In this document: positions 21,301 through 30,147 of the stretch, one piece after another
Numbering within the stretch: position 1 is the stretch's first letter
Layout of the letters: each line of letters starts with the position of its first letter
Origin: Atrina japonica
Lineage: Eukaryota > Mollusca > Bivalvia > Pterioida > Pinnidae
Direction of reading: 5' to 3'
Length of the DNA: 64,000 bases
Assembly (NCBI GenBank): GCA_030159075.1
Contig: BROG01000029.1
Span: forward strand, 609,001-673,000
Notes under the pieces: model-generated
The model's database searches: none
Told to the model about the DNA's origin: nothing
The model's input: the letters and a program-made list of their open reading frames with translations, nothing else
Translations under genes and position numbers: made by a program

Positions 21301-22980
21301 TGATTTTGTTTTTGTTTTTGTTTTGTTTTTTTTTGGTTAAATGGTGTTTTGCATCACACTCAAACTTTCCAGTTATATGTTAGAGTATGAAACCTGGTTA
21401 CAGTGATTTTAGGAAGCAAATTCTACTAGTTAATGGTAAACTCACAAAAATCAGTTTAGGTTCCAGCAGGATTTGAAACAGTGCTAACTAGAGGTGTGAG
21501 ATTTCATAAGGGCCAGTGTCTTTGATGTTGTTGATCCTCTAAAGTAGCACTTTTGGTTTACATGATTTCTGGACACCTGCATCAGAATATCCCCGCCTGC
21601 ATTAAATGGTAACATAATACCTATGTTTATTAAAGCCCCATTGTCTCACCAGTCACCTGTCAGTGTTAATAAGGGGATGTAAAATGCATCATACAGTAAA
21701 ACTTTGATGCTTTGAAGTTCAAGGGACCACTTAGAAAAGTTTGAAACACTGGGAGTTTGACTCATGAATGGTAACCAAAATCCTATGATTTTTAGTTTCA
21801 CATTTCAAATTATTCTCATCAATTCTATTTCTGAATTTTTAATATTCAGACAAACTTAAATGTTCGACATTGACATGTAAATATAACTGTATGTAAGTAA
21901 AATTTTCATGATTGTGGACACCTGCAGATAATTAACTTGTTTTGATTGTTCAAATTCCAGGTCAACAAATGAGCCTGATGGCAAGAGATCTCGCAGAGCT
22001 GCCTCAAAAGTTAGTTACAAAGAACTACCTATAAACTGGTAAGGCCTTTGTATATAGTAGATACAGTGAAATATTAATATGTCAGAAAGCCAATGTCATA
22101 TATGTGGATAAATTATGATTGAGCGAAAGTCTTGAGATTGATAAAGAAAGACACTTTATTTCTTAGAGACATTATTTAATTTCCTTTCATGGTGTTCTTT
22201 GTGTCTAAAATGAAATGATGCTCTTAGTTCCACTGTTTCATTCCTCACAGTTTCTGTATCCAAATGTGAAACCCCTTACAATATTAATATGGTAATTGTA
22301 ACAAATCTACAAATCTAACATAGATATCAATTTCATATGATCTTTTGGGATAATCTGGGAATTGACCTATCGCCAAATGCCCGACACGACATCTTTTGGT
22401 AAACTTTTCCATTATGACGTCTCAATTAAATGGCCTGTCAAACATTTGTGTAATTATGACGTCACAATCCAATGACCTCAAAAAGCACATGGACATCCAC
22501 ATGTCAGGCATTTGGCGATAGGTCAGTTAGATAAACGAGTTAGTAGAGGTCAGACTATCCAGGTAAGTTTGTAATTAACGACTTCATCAGAAAATGTCCA
22601 AAAATAACAAACTTCCTTGAATAAGCAATAGACTTTTTGTCTTAATATACAGCATTGAAAAGTGATTTTTTTTTGTCAATTTGTCCATAAATTGATATAC
22701 TTTTTAGATCTTCAGAAGGCACAAGGTCATATTTGTTGGTTTGTCACCTTTGGTCTCTACCGACTGATATTACTGTGCCTAATTTGTGTCCATTCTGTTT
22801 CTTAGTCTTTGAAGACCCAGGAAGTGACCATTCACTTAGTAATATTTTCACAGCCAGGGAACATGTATCGATTCATCAATACTCTCAAAATGCTTGTTAT
22901 ATAAGCAGTATCATTCTTCTCCACTTTTTTGTCATTTCAGTAAATTAAGAAGAGGGGATGCAGTATTTGGCACCACATGA
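4662..22980 (+). CDS. SGO1: Shugoshin (centromeric cohesin protector), complete gene, 9 coding exons
   Basis: Shugoshin recruits PP2A to centromeres and shields cohesin from removal before anaphase (family knowledge). The coding exons are 4662-4715, 4896-5025, 7258-7472, 8862-9052, 12203-12399, 15966-18943, 20943-21115, 21961-22038 and 22941-22980. All junctions have GT-AG borders and matching phases. They sum to 4056 nt, or 1351 residues plus stop. The protein has a basic stretch with SIKKRM, a coiled coil at about residues 67-115, a long Ser/Lys/Glu-rich disordered middle, and a C-terminal SGO motif (RRAASKVSYKE, then KLRRGD) 30-10 residues from the end. It is much longer than human SGO1, mainly because of exon 15966-18943. 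SGO1 and SGO2 cannot be told apart here; most invertebrates are expected to have one gene. Confidence 0.9.
4896..5025 (+). CDS. SGO1: Shugoshin exon: basic N-terminal segment
   Basis: The acceptor TTTTTTCAATAG ends at 4895 and the donor G/GTAATC follows 5025, leaving phase 1. It encodes a strongly basic segment (HKKVLKKVLRKVKKD, then SRSIKKRMMNSF). The SxxxIKKRM-like stretch resembles the segment just before the coiled coil in animal shugoshins. Confidence 0.85.
5281..5448. repeat. MITE in shugoshin intron
   Basis: The arms CAGAGTTATCTCCCATGACA..GGTATCGATTGTGACGTCA and the inverse of TGACATCACAATTGATACC..GGTAACTCTG pair over about 42 bp. It is 168 bp and contains CRE-like TGACGTCA. It is non-coding. 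Confidence 0.7.
5449..6856. other. Shugoshin intron, mostly unassigned repeat debris
   Basis: No exon signal. A TIR-like end (ACTCGCCACATAGAGCCCTG, inverse CAGGGCTCTATGTGGCGAGT) lies at 6592-6611, similar in its first 8 bases to the element ends at 13914/15600. A related GTCGCCACATGGGGCT at about 5483 may be its decayed partner. Confidence 0.4.
6857..7132 (+). mobile_element. tRNA-derived SINE, family A, copy 1
   Basis: The tRNA-like head has box A (CTGGCTTAGTCGGTAGCG) and a degenerate box B (GAGTACGAGTCC). The body contains CCTCACTGCTTAATGGCCGT and GGTGACGTCTCCATATGAGT, and the tail is AC/AAAC-rich. It is flanked by a perfect 14-bp target duplication TTTTGCAAATTTTG (6843-6856 and 7133-7146). 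It sits in a shugoshin intron, 125 bp before the coiled-coil exon. Confidence 0.85.
7258..7472 (+). CDS. SGO1: Shugoshin exon: coiled coil (PP2A-binding region)
   Basis: The acceptor TTTCCTCAG ends at 7257 and the donor GAG/GTATAT follows 7472. It encodes residues 62-133. The pattern NNKALAIKLEGTRQELR followed by LLTLRKENRELEIKL is a clear heptad-repeat parallel coiled coil. In shugoshins this region dimerises and binds PP2A-B56; the sequence shows only the heptads and the N/K-rich start. Confidence 0.9.
7473..8861. other. Shugoshin intron, no recognised element
   Basis: It contains a short direct duplication (GGTTAGAGTATATATGAGAGAAGATA near 7960 and 7995, read as two copies) and AT-rich DNA. 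Open frames here read into the intron and have no splice support. Confidence 0.5.
8862..9052 (+). CDS. SGO1: Shugoshin exon: post-coiled-coil, Ser/Arg-rich
   Basis: The acceptor TTCTTTTACAG ends at 8861 and the donor AAAAG/GTTTGT follows 9052, phase 2. The exon starts with KNLVAVRDILSNVGNNIYDA, a helical continuation of the coiled coil, then becomes disordered with SRRSRSSSRPTSTGS. Confidence 0.85.
9110..9990. repeat. Tandem-core repeat (~119-bp units) with poly-G insert
   Basis: The core word CTTCTGATTGGTCAAAATTT recurs at about 9291, 9541, 9659, 9778 and 9896, so a 118-119 bp period. Each is followed by CAACA.TGTC and a GATGAAATTTGGAATT block. A TTC run lies at 9145-9165. This leader plus tandem-core layout fits bivalve pearl-type elements; the ends are not clear. 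Confidence 0.65.
9313..9397. repeat. Poly-G tract (~85 nt)
   Basis: Almost uninterrupted G with a few T, followed by a T run, on the strand shown. It inflates spurious poly-Gly/poly-Pro frames. It could form a G-quadruplex; its exact length is likely unreliable in assembly. Confidence 0.9.
10000..11170. other. Shugoshin intron, AT-rich, nothing recognised
   Basis: Only low-complexity AT DNA and short T runs are seen. Small open frames (10172-10606) are compositional. Confidence 0.5.
11172..11410 (+). mobile_element. tRNA-derived SINE, family B, copy 1 (diverged)
   Basis: The head GTCTGTGGCCGAGTGGTTAG is box A. The body AGCCTTAGTTGATTTTGTGAGG and 3' region CTCCACCTTCATTAAAAATTGG match the cleaner copy at 39806-40040. 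It ends with an A run. Box B is degraded (GGGTTGGAGCC). Confidence 0.7.
11774..12144. repeat. Foldback-MITE family F copy
   Basis: The left end AAGGGAGTATTATTTGTGTT is the diverged inverse of the right end TAACACTGCTAATGCTCCTTTAA. It has a central ATGCATACCACACTGGACCTGA and both GTGAAAATT/TTTTCAC arms. It lies just upstream of the shugoshin exon at 12203. Confidence 0.65.
12203..12399 (+). CDS. SGO1: Shugoshin exon: linker
   Basis: The acceptor CCATTTTTCAG ends at 12202 and completes the split Arg codon AG|G. It ends at G|GTGAATG, phase 1. It encodes RPAFTFPKTSLNFLEDHE onward, an acidic/Ser-rich linker with no domain that I recognise. Both phases match the neighbouring exons exactly. Confidence 0.8.
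12400..13145. other. Shugoshin intron, no recognised element
   Basis: AT-rich, with no splice-supported open frames. The minus-strand frames at 12418 and 12865 lack start context and homology cues. Confidence 0.45.
13150..13410. repeat. Minisatellite, ~60-66 bp units
   Basis: CTCTTGACTATTATCCCCCC recurs at about 13184, 13243, 13303 and 13369, each followed by CTCTAG.TTCAC and TGTATGATGTCATATTTAG. Unit length varies through the C run. Confidence 0.8.
13806..13850. repeat. Fragment of TTAA-flanked MITE family T
   Basis: GTCCAAATGTGTCTTTAGGG plus GTGAATGGGT is the inverse of the left end of the complete copy at 40354-40555. Only one terminus remains. Confidence 0.55.
13907..15774. repeat. TIR MITE (family K) split by a 1.69-kb insertion
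   Basis: Pieces 13907-13913 and 15606-15774 together make a ~176-bp element with ends TACAATGAAACTTG and GGTTTTACTGTA. The core has GGTGGTCTTTATA and TTTGTGACCAGGTGGTCTTT. Inverted or deleted copies lie at 55443-55623 and 20789-20853. The 13914-15600 element inserted seven bases inside its left end. Confidence 0.75.
13914..15600. mobile_element. 1687-bp TIR DNA transposon derivative (hAT-like ends), no ORF
   Basis: It starts CAGGGCTCAACATTAACTT and ends AAGG-type inverse ..TGCCTTAGTGTTGAGCCCTG. The inverted homology extends inward (GACCAGTCGGACCAGTA versus CCAATCTTTTACTAGTCAGG on the other arm). It is flanked exactly by a 5-bp duplication CAATG (13909-13913 and 15601-15605). No open frame of any length lies inside, so it is non-autonomous. 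CAGGGCTC-type ends suggest hAT, but 5 bp is short for that group, so the superfamily is uncertain. Confidence 0.75.
15966..18943 (+). CDS. SGO1: Shugoshin giant central exon with RRxTFV and RS/acidic repeats
   Basis: The acceptor TTATTTCAG ends at 15965 and completes G|AA. The exon is open for 2978 nt. It encodes residues 263-1255, almost all polar: RRKTFVV at about 344, RRGTFV at about 383 and 403, SVFDF at 575-579, and six to seven units of RGRSRSRVK plus EDEEVCV at about 759-930. The donor is CAG/GTAAAG after 18943. An AAT/GTAAGT at 18919/18920 is in the same phase and would drop 8 residues (VSVQWLHQ). The open frame runs into the intron until 18994, which is not the true end because exons 20943-22980 carry the shugoshin C-terminus. 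Confidence 0.88.
19001..19373. repeat. Foldback-MITE family F copy
   Basis: The left end TTTTAAAGGGGTATTAGTTA is inverse-like to the right end GCAGCTAATGCCTAATTAAG. The internal arms AACAAATAAATGCTATACAC and TTTCTCAAGCAATTTTCAC are typical of the family. It begins only seven bases after the end of the open frame that overruns the giant exon. Confidence 0.7.
19430..19960. repeat. Tandem repeat, ~130-138 bp units (GTCAAGGTACCAAATGAAAG family)
   Basis: The word GTCAAG.TACCAAATGAAAG recurs at about 19578, 19709 and 19848, with CATAAGAAATCTGT and TTAAAAGATATAGCCA between. Related single units flank the retroelement relic (24570-24660, 25690-25990), and an inverted one lies at 60925-61080. It fits a mobile tandem-core family. 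Confidence 0.65.
20490..20585 (+). mobile_element. SINE family B, 3' fragment
   Basis: GGTTCTCTCCTCCACC, then ATAACTGAAAAATTGTTGTG and TGACATTAAAACATTCAAAC, match the 3' half of family B (39806-40040, 61216-61425). The tRNA head is missing. Confidence 0.55.
20789..20853. repeat. Deleted family K MITE (65 bp)
   Basis: TACAGTAAAACCGGCTTTAG and GTTATATACAAGTTTCACTGTA are the two termini, joined with most of the core lost. Confidence 0.7.
20943..21115 (+). CDS. SGO1: Shugoshin exon: second helical segment
   Basis: The acceptor ATCATTTTTCAG ends at 20942, phase 0, and the donor GATGG/GTAAGT follows 21115, phase 2. It begins INDTKAKLLSLQKRLTMAKE, a short amphipathic helix, then a Ser/Thr-rich tail containing a TP site (FKTPR). 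Confidence 0.85.
21961..22038 (+). CDS. SGO1: Shugoshin exon: C-terminal SGO motif, first half
   Basis: The acceptor CAAATTCCAG ends at 21960 and the donor AACTG/GTAAGG follows 22038, leaving a split Cys codon TG|T. It encodes KRSRRAASKVSYKELPIN. This is the basic SGO C-motif (R-R-x-x-x-x-V-[SN]-Y-K-E), which in characterised shugoshins binds histone H2A phosphorylated by BUB1. Confidence 0.92.
22363..22525. repeat. MITE in the last long shugoshin intron
   Basis: The ends are TGACCTATCGCCAAATGCC and GGCATTTGGCGATAGGTCA, a perfect 19-bp inverted repeat. It is 163 bp, with two internal ATTATGACGTC words. It is non-coding. Confidence 0.85.
22941..22980 (+). CDS. SGO1: Shugoshin last coding exon: KLRRGD end and stop
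   Basis: The acceptor TTTTGTCATTTCAG ends at 22940. The first base completes TGT (Cys), followed by KLRRGDAVFGTT and TGA at 22978-22980. KLRRGD directly completes the motif of the previous exon. This 40-nt piece is invisible to ORF finders. Confidence 0.92.
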
Positions 22981-24385
22981 AATATTGGTAACAATATACT
23001 TGAGTGTTGTAAAGTATTTATTGACAAAAGGCCACTATAACTCCACAAGGAGATTTAAGCCAAGAGCCAACAGAATGTGCAGTTCTTTTTCTCATGATAA
23101 ACAGCTGAGTGAATGAGGAGTTCAAGTCACTGTTTGGAAATATTGTAACCAGCTTGTGTTTTTGATAAATTTTCAAAAGATTTGAATACCCGTTTGAAAC
23201 AACTCACCATCATCAAACAAATCGATAGGTTGATCCTGCAAACGGCAGTCTGAAAAAGAACGTTTTATACATTTATCAGATGTACTGGATGTAGTCACAC
23301 CTGTCGGTATGCATACTAAAGTTATCCAGTGTGATGGATATAGTCACATACATTATACATTTCTTGCCTGGTTATCCATTGTACCAGAAGTAGATGTAAT
23401 CATGTACAATATACAACTGGTGTCTAGTTGTCCAGTGTATTTGATGTAATCACACATAAAATATACATCTCTGGTTGGGTATACATCTAAACATGTGCCA
23501 CCTTATCTTGGTAAACTAAAGTCACATGTACAATATACATTTCTTGTCATCAGAATTCACCCATGTACCAGTGTAACTGATAATTTATATGTATGTTATG
23601 AAATCATGTATCGTTTTAGACTTAAAATATTGGTATTACTAGTAATGAGACAATTATCAGTTATAATCTTAAATCATCTGTTTACCATACCAGCGTCCAA
23701 TTATTGATTTAAAAAATTGGTAATTGATAATTGCTTTTTAATATAGAATTTAAGTTTTCAAACTTAAAACACTTTTAAACTGAATGTTTTTCTTATAATG
23801 AGATTGACAGAATACGGGGATGAGTTAGAAAAAGAAATTACATTTTAAATTGTTTACAATGGTAACGTGAATATAATACAATGTATGACTTTTATCCTTT
23901 TTCTTAGCTGTAATAGGTGTTCCATACAGCAGTGATATATTTTTAAGAAATCATTGCTGTATCATGACTTAGGGGGATGAAAGTTGAATGTTGTGTGGTT
24001 AAATGTAAAAATGCAGAAATTAAAAGAAATGTTTTTAACCTATTGAGTGATCGACAACCCATTGTTTTGGTCTTATGATTATTAATTGTTATTTTAACCA
24101 TTTGTTCATCTCTAATAACAGATCCTTCAAACTGTTTGTCAACATGCATTTTGACAATGAAATACACAACAGTTGTGTTCTATTTTCATCACAATACTTC
24201 ACAATATATGGAACCTGAATTAAATGTTTTTATAAATATGTATAAATCATTTACATTATATCAAATTTGAATTATGTAATCTGCAAGGTATTAGGTCAGG
24301 TGTATGAAACATAGAACATTCAAATATATAGTCCTGTTTTTTCCCTGTGATGTATATAAGCAAGTCTAGCATGGTACTCAATAAA
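22981..24385 (+). other. Probable shugoshin 3'UTR and downstream flank
   Basis: No coding signal follows the TGA. AATAAA at 24380-24385 is a candidate polyadenylation signal and ATTAAA near 24018 is a weaker alternative. The stretch 23270-23560 is a degenerate tandem array (about 60-bp units containing TCCAGTGT..TAGTCACA..ATACATTTCT). The true transcript end cannot be fixed. Confidence 0.35.
23270..23560. repeat. Degenerate ~60-bp tandem repeat
   Basis: Units contain CCAGTGTGATGGATATAGTC, ATTATACATTTCTTGCCTGG or diverged forms, about four to five copies. It lies in the probable shugoshin 3'UTR or flank. Confidence 0.5.
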
Positions 24386-24663
24386 GTATTTGGTGCTACG
24401 TAACTCCAGTATTCATCTGTAGTATATAAGTCAAGTAAGAGGACATCCAGGAGTCTTGACAAAAGCCAAAGATATGAGTCTTGATGGAACCTAAACTTTT
24501 GATGATCAGTTGTGGAATGTCGGTGGTCCTGGCTATATTGTATATATGTCTGATCATAACAATTGATCATATCAAATATCAATGCTCTGCTCCATATATT
24601 TTAAAAGTTATAGGCAGTTTCTTTTTAAAGTAGGTCAAATGGCATTATCTAGGTCACAAGTTT

Positions 24664-25690
24664 ATGGTACCATCTGAAAAGGCTGACTATAACAATTGTT
24701 TGGAAGCTGAGGACATGCTAATTATACGAGACATCATAGGAAATACAAATTTTGGCAGGGAGGGTCTTGGCACAAGAAATTACAAACCCTGGAACAAGAC
24801 AGCAGGGAAAGAGTGGAGAAGTATGTGCAGAGCCAAGTGCACAGAGGTGAAAAAGACCAGTGACAAGTAAAAGCAGTTGAGTTTGGTCAACAAGGAGCAT
24901 GCATGAGGTGGTCAGTCCCAGAGAGGAAACTAACCTGGAATGAATTATGCAGAATAGAGCCCATGCAGATATCATTTGATTATGAGGTTCGTGTACGATG
25001 TCCTGCCTTCGCCAACAAACTTGCTGAGATGGGGTTTGGCTGAATATCTAATTGCTAACTTTGTGGAGCGAGGGGTACTTTAGCCCATATTCTTACAGGA
25101 TGCCATGAAACACTTCAGCAAGGAAGATACAAATGGCATCATGATAGGTGCTCAGAGTCCTGGCAGACACCCTCGATAAGGAAAGAACAAACATGCATCC
25201 AGTTTGTCTGAGTAGGAAAAAAGGTACCACCATTCAAAGCCTAGAAAAGTAACATCTTGGGAGTTTAAGACTGAAAGATGCCAAGTGACCTTGGAATGAA
25301 AGTTGCAGAGGGTTTCCAGCCCAATCGGTTTGGAGAATCCTGACTGCAGTGGGTATCACCGGCATGAACAGGAAAAGAGCAGTCAGAGTAATGGGAGAGG
25401 AGGCAGAGAGAGATTCATGCTGGATTTGGCACAGACGAGACACCAAGGAGTGGAAACTGCATGACACAAAGTGATAACATCAACACTATGAACCTGCCAT
25501 CTGTAGGATGTCATGGTTATGAAGGGTTGAAATGTCCAGTGACAGTTGGTAACTGTGTGATGATGTCAAGTGCGGCCACACCAACCCAAGTTGCCAAAGA
25601 CCGCTAACCCCGACAAACAGATGAACAAGAGGGGCATAACCAGATATCAGGAGGAACTAACCTGACCAGACCATAACAGAACACCTTCAT
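24664..25690 (+). pseudogene. Decayed reverse-transcriptase-type retroelement fragment
   Basis: In shifting plus-strand frames there are coding-like islands: GREGLGTRNYKPWNK near 24760, MRWSVPERKLTWNEL near 24905, RGTLAHILTGCHETLQQGRY near 25070-25130, and FQPNRFGES with CHGYEG near 25315-25520. These resemble the C-terminal (post-RT) part common in invertebrate retroelement ORFs, with the LAHIL.GC..L..GRY block. Several frameshifts and stops break it, so it is non-functional. GC content is higher than the flanks. Both flanks are the GGTCAAATGG / ATATCAAAGCTCT repeat, so the element seems to have inserted into that repeat. Confidence 0.5.
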
Positions 25691-26105
25691 CTGTAGGTAA
25701 TAACGTTTCTAATATCAAAGCTCTACTCCTTACATTTCAAAAGTTATAGCCAAGGATAATGTTTTCAAAAAGTAGGTTAAATGGTATTATGGGTCACGAG
25801 GTGAAAGGTCAACTGAAAGAACAGACCATAAGGATTGCACATGTACAATTTCAAACTACTCTTAATAAATTTAAAGATATAGCCAACGTTAAATTTTTTT
25901 AAACGTCTGTAAAAGTCAATGTACGATTGGATACCCGTCATTCCAAGGAATACAATATGAAATATAAAAAATCTTATATAGTTAAAAAGATATAGCTCAG
26001 GTAGAGTTTTTGTCCATGAACGACGCAGGGGTTGTGGTATGGCATTATCTCTCCTGGCATCTTGTCTTTGCTAAAATTTAGATAGGTCCTATTTTATTCT
26101 GAACA

Positions 26106-26330
26106 TTAAAGACTGATGGCTGTAAATTCAATGGCATAGCATTTTCGTTTGCATTTTGGGCACATCCACATCCCCCAAATATAATGATGATGGAGATTAT
26201 CAAAAGTAACATCCAGGGTTCCATTAACTGTTATGTTTTCCACAACCATGAATTGATGTCGATCCTTCTCCAGGATAATGTCCTGATCCTGCATTGGTCC
26301 GCAGACACAATCGACACAAGATCGGTAAAG
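26106..26330 (-). CDS. Possible orphan terminal exon, Cys-rich (unassigned)
   Basis: On the minus strand TTTGTACAG/CTTTAC gives an acceptor, followed by 74 open codons and TAA. The peptide begins LYRSCVDCVCGPMQDQDI and ends YIWGMWMCPKCKRKC.. before AIEFTAISL. The pairs C-x2-C-x-C and C-x2-C-x3-C look like a metal-binding or disulfide module, and codon use is unlike the low-complexity surroundings. I do not recognise the family. No upstream exon is visible; the next 300 bp is a SINE. It could be a gene relic or chance. Confidence 0.3.
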   Translation of the reverse strand, partial: LYRSCVDCVCGPMQDQDIILEKDRHQFMVVENITVNGTLDVTFDNLHHHYIWGMWMCPKCKRKCYAIEFTAISL

Positions 26331-26469
26331 CTGTACAAACACACCCGAGATTAAGCTAATGCAACTGTTGTCAAACGTATCTCTGGAAAACTAAGAGATG
26401 GAATCGTGTGCCCTGGATGAATGTTCCCATAGCTACATGTATATAAGACTGAAACTTCGTCATATGGAC

Positions 26470-26610
26470 TGCTTGCGGCGATCTAGTGGTAGACTCCCAA
26501 GCAAAAAGCCCAGTTACCGGGTTATAATGAAGATTTAAAATGGTAAATGACGTTCGGCATACAATAAGAAAGTCGCGAGTCTTTCCGATGAATCTTAAAA
26601 CCAAGGTCCC
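26470..26610 (+). mobile_element. tRNA-derived SINE, family C
   Basis: The head GCGGCGATCTAGTGGTAGAC is box A-like, with GCCCAGTTACCGGGTT after it. The body has GAAAGTCGCGAGTCTTTCCG and ATGAATCTTAAAACCAAGG. A fragment of the same body is at 44385-44455. The minus-strand open frame over it is an artefact. Confidence 0.55.
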
Positions 26611-27719
26611 GTGGTACGTAAATGAAACCGTATTGGATTGGCGTAAGATCATAGCACATGTTTAAATGTGTGGCACTTCACGTAAAGCTGGTGGGATGTA
26701 AAAAAAAAAAAAAAGCAAAAAATAGTCATAAATGTCTACGAGAGTCAATACATGTCTATAAAAGACTGCACAAAGCTAGTGTCCAAAAGTCAAGTTTTTA
26801 AACGTAATTACTTCAGTTGATAAATAGACGATACTTTCCAGTTTTGCTCACGTGTTAAATATTATTCTTCTGGCTCAGGCGATGAAATAAAAATGTTATT
26901 CATCATTTGAAAAGTATTTTGATTGGCCGAGGGAAAATAAAAAGTTTACAATGATTTTGCCGCGAGTGTTATTTTTCACAATTAAAAATAACAAATTTAT
27001 TTAATTGGCACATACTTATATTTCACTATCAGAAATGTAATCAAACTTTATTATGAACCAAGAAGGGAGTTGTCTGTATCAATATATCAACTTTAATCTA
27101 GGATAGCAAGACAATTGAAAACTTTACATTAGTGTGAACGCAGTTAAAATCAAAATTAACAAAACGCTTGATATTGGTTGATGACTTCAAGATTAGTTTC
27201 CGAGGATCTATTTTATGTTACAAAAATAGTTTCTCCATGTTATTGTTAAAAGTAGATGCTGGTATTCTTTTTAACCAGTTAACTTATCTATTTTTTATCC
27301 AATCTTGATTTTCACTGTGTTGTTGGACCTCTGATGTGTTTTTGAGAGTATCAAATGACTGTCTCTGCTACACCTATTTCCTTAGGATAAGAATATTCGG
27401 AAGTAGCATCACTTCGTTGACGGTGACTAAGCATTTATTAAGCCTCTAAACATTATACATCTGACACAGAGAACTATTGTCATAAATTTTATGATTAAAG
27501 AATAAAATTTGTTCGAGATCCATTCCTTTCATTATTCATGTGGTAGGTCTAGATGCTGGTGTGATACCACTTACGTTCTCTTTCAAAAATATATCAGTTT
27601 AAAATGGAGCTCAGTTGATGAAGTTTAACTGACAGAAACAATCATATTGAGTATTTGTTTTGGCTTCTTTTCAAAAGTATGACTTTGGTATTATGTTTAT
27701 AATATTGATATGAAAATGG
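26611..27719. other. Intergenic, nothing recognised
   Basis: An A run (26701-26714) and AT-rich DNA; no open frame or clear repeat boundary. Confidence 0.4.
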
Positions 27720-27769
27720 TTAAAGGGACATTAGCTGTGTTTTTTTCACTAATATTTCCACCCATTTTT

Positions 27770-30147
27770 AGGTCACCTGAGCGAAGCTCCTGGTGACCTA
27801 TTGCGATCGTGTTTTGTCTGTCGTCGTCCGTAAACTTTTTCACATTTTCAGCTTCTTCTCAAGAACCGCTGGGTCAAATCCAACCAAACTTGGTCACTAG
27901 CATCAATACTTGAAGGGGCATGAAAATTGCAAAATTCATGGTCCCCACCCCCAAGGGGCCCTAGGAAGGGGGGTAAAAACCATGAAAAATAGGATAATTT
28001 TTTAAAATCTTCTTCTCTACTGGGGTGCCTTACTGAAACAAATGCTTTATATGGTTGTAATGTCCTAGAGGTGCTCTACCAAAATTGCAAAAATCATGAC
28101 CCTGAGGGCATGGGTTCTACCCCTAGGGCGGGGCTAAATAAACTTACTATATAGTAAAAATAGCCAAATCTCTCAATTCCTGCACATTTTACAGGGAAAC
28201 TGAATATATGGTTAGAAAGAGCATGAAGCCCTCTATCAAAATTGCAAAATTCATGTCCCTTGGGCAGGGATCCCCACCCCTAAACCATGTATTTTCTTAT
28301 TCCTCATGACAAGACAAGTTTAATGGTGATACTTTGGGGGTCCCCAGGGTAATCCCCATCCCTTTGTTACATAAATCTTCAATTATCTAAAAACAAAAGT
28401 TGAGATCCCCTCCCCTAAACCATATATTTTCTTATTCCCCATGACAAGACAAGTTTTATGGTGATATTTTCGGGGTCCTCTGGGTCATACCCACCCCCTT
28501 ATTTCAGAAATATTCAATTATGAGCTTCCCAACCCTAAACCATATGTTTTTTTATTACCCATGACAAAACAAGTTGTATTGTGGTATTTTGGGATCCCCA
28601 GGGTCATTCCCCACCCCGTTATTTAAGAAATCTTCAATAATCTAAAAAATCATTGAGGTCCCCACTAAACCACATATTTTTTTATTCTTCATGACAAGAC
28701 AAGTTTTATGGTGATATATTGGGGATCCCCAGGGTCATTCCCCACCCCGTTATTTCAGAAATCTTCAATTATCTCAAAATCCGTTGAGGTCCCCAAGCGT
28801 AAATCATATATTTTTTTTATTCCTCATGACAAGACAAGTTCTATGGTAATATTTTTAGGATCCCCAGGGTCTTTCCCCATCCCGTTATTTCAGAAATCTC
28901 CAACTATCTCAAAAACCGTTGGGCATGGGTTCTGCCTCTAGGTCAGGGATCCCCACCCCTAAACCATCTATTATTCGTATTCCTCATGACATGACAAGTT
29001 CTCTGGTGATATTTTGGGGATCCCCAAGGTCATTCCCCACCCTGTTATTTCAGAAATCTTCAATTATCTCAAAAACCGTTTAGGTCCCCACTCCTAAACC
29101 ATATATTTTCTTATTCCTCATGACAAGACAAGCTTTATGGTGATATTTTGGGGATCCCTTGGGTCACACCCCCTTATTTAAGAAATATTCAATTATTTCA
29201 TAAATATTTTAGCTTCCCAACCCTAAACCATATATCCTCTTGTTACCCATGACAAGAAAAAGTGTAAGGAGGTATTTAGGGGAATCCCAGTGCATTCCCC
29301 ATCCCATAATTTCGGAAATCTTCAATTATCTAAAAAAAATCGATGAAACTCCCACCCCTAAATCATGTTTTTTCTTATTACTCTTGACAAGACAAGTTGT
29401 AGGGTGATATTTTGGGGTGGCCCCTGGGGTCATTCCTCACCCCTTAATTTCAGAAATTTCAGTTTTAAAAAAACCATTCAGATCCTCACCCCTTAACCAT
29501 ATATTTTATCATTACCCATGACAAGAAAAGTTTCAGCGTGAAATTTCTGGGTGTCCCCAGGGCCATTCCCTACCCCTTATTTTAGAAATCTTAAATCATC
29601 TGAATGTGAACCTTACCACTAAACATGTATTTTCGTGCTCCTCATGACTAGACAAGTTGTATATTACAATTTTTTGGATGTTTGGTGAAACTAAAGTTTC
29701 TCTGATCACCTAGATGGACTGGGTTACATGAAAAGATGGGGGTGGTTTGGGCAGGGCAGTGCCAAAATGGTTATATTGTGGAAATAAACATATTTGTACG
29801 ATATCTTCACTTTTGTGCATAATGAAGGCTGAATGCATGGTTAGAAAGAGGAAAACGCTGTACCAAAATTGTGAAATTTGTGAACATTTTGGTCGGTAAG
29901 GCACAAAAAGTGATTGATGTTTTTTTTTGTGTATCTAATCCGGATATACCAAAATCACATCTCACTGTTATACGATTAAACTTACTATCCTATAAAAGGA
30001 TTGAAACTTGTCAGTATTGTATGATAGTTAAATCAATATATTCATCATCTATTATGAAGTATAAAGAGCACGTAGTTGAGACAATGATTTCTAAAGACCA
30101 AAACATGTGCATCTTCAGGTGACCGTTAAGGCCCATGGGCCTCTTGT
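27770..30147 (+). mobile_element. Pearl/Helentron-like non-autonomous element, 2.4 kb, with ~130-bp tandem core
   Basis: The 5' end is a hairpin, AGGTCACCTGAGCGAAGCTC then CTGGTGACCT. The 3' end is CAGGTGACCGTTAAGGCCCA then TGGGCCTCTTGTTT, a GC hairpin just before the end. Between lie about 11 units of 120-160 bp with CATGACAAGACAAGTT, GGGATCCCCAGGGTCATTCC and TTTCAGAAATCTTCAATTAT. It has no transposase. The hairpin end and tandem core match bivalve pearl elements and Helentron-associated repeats (family knowledge); the assignment is inference. Confidence 0.7.
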
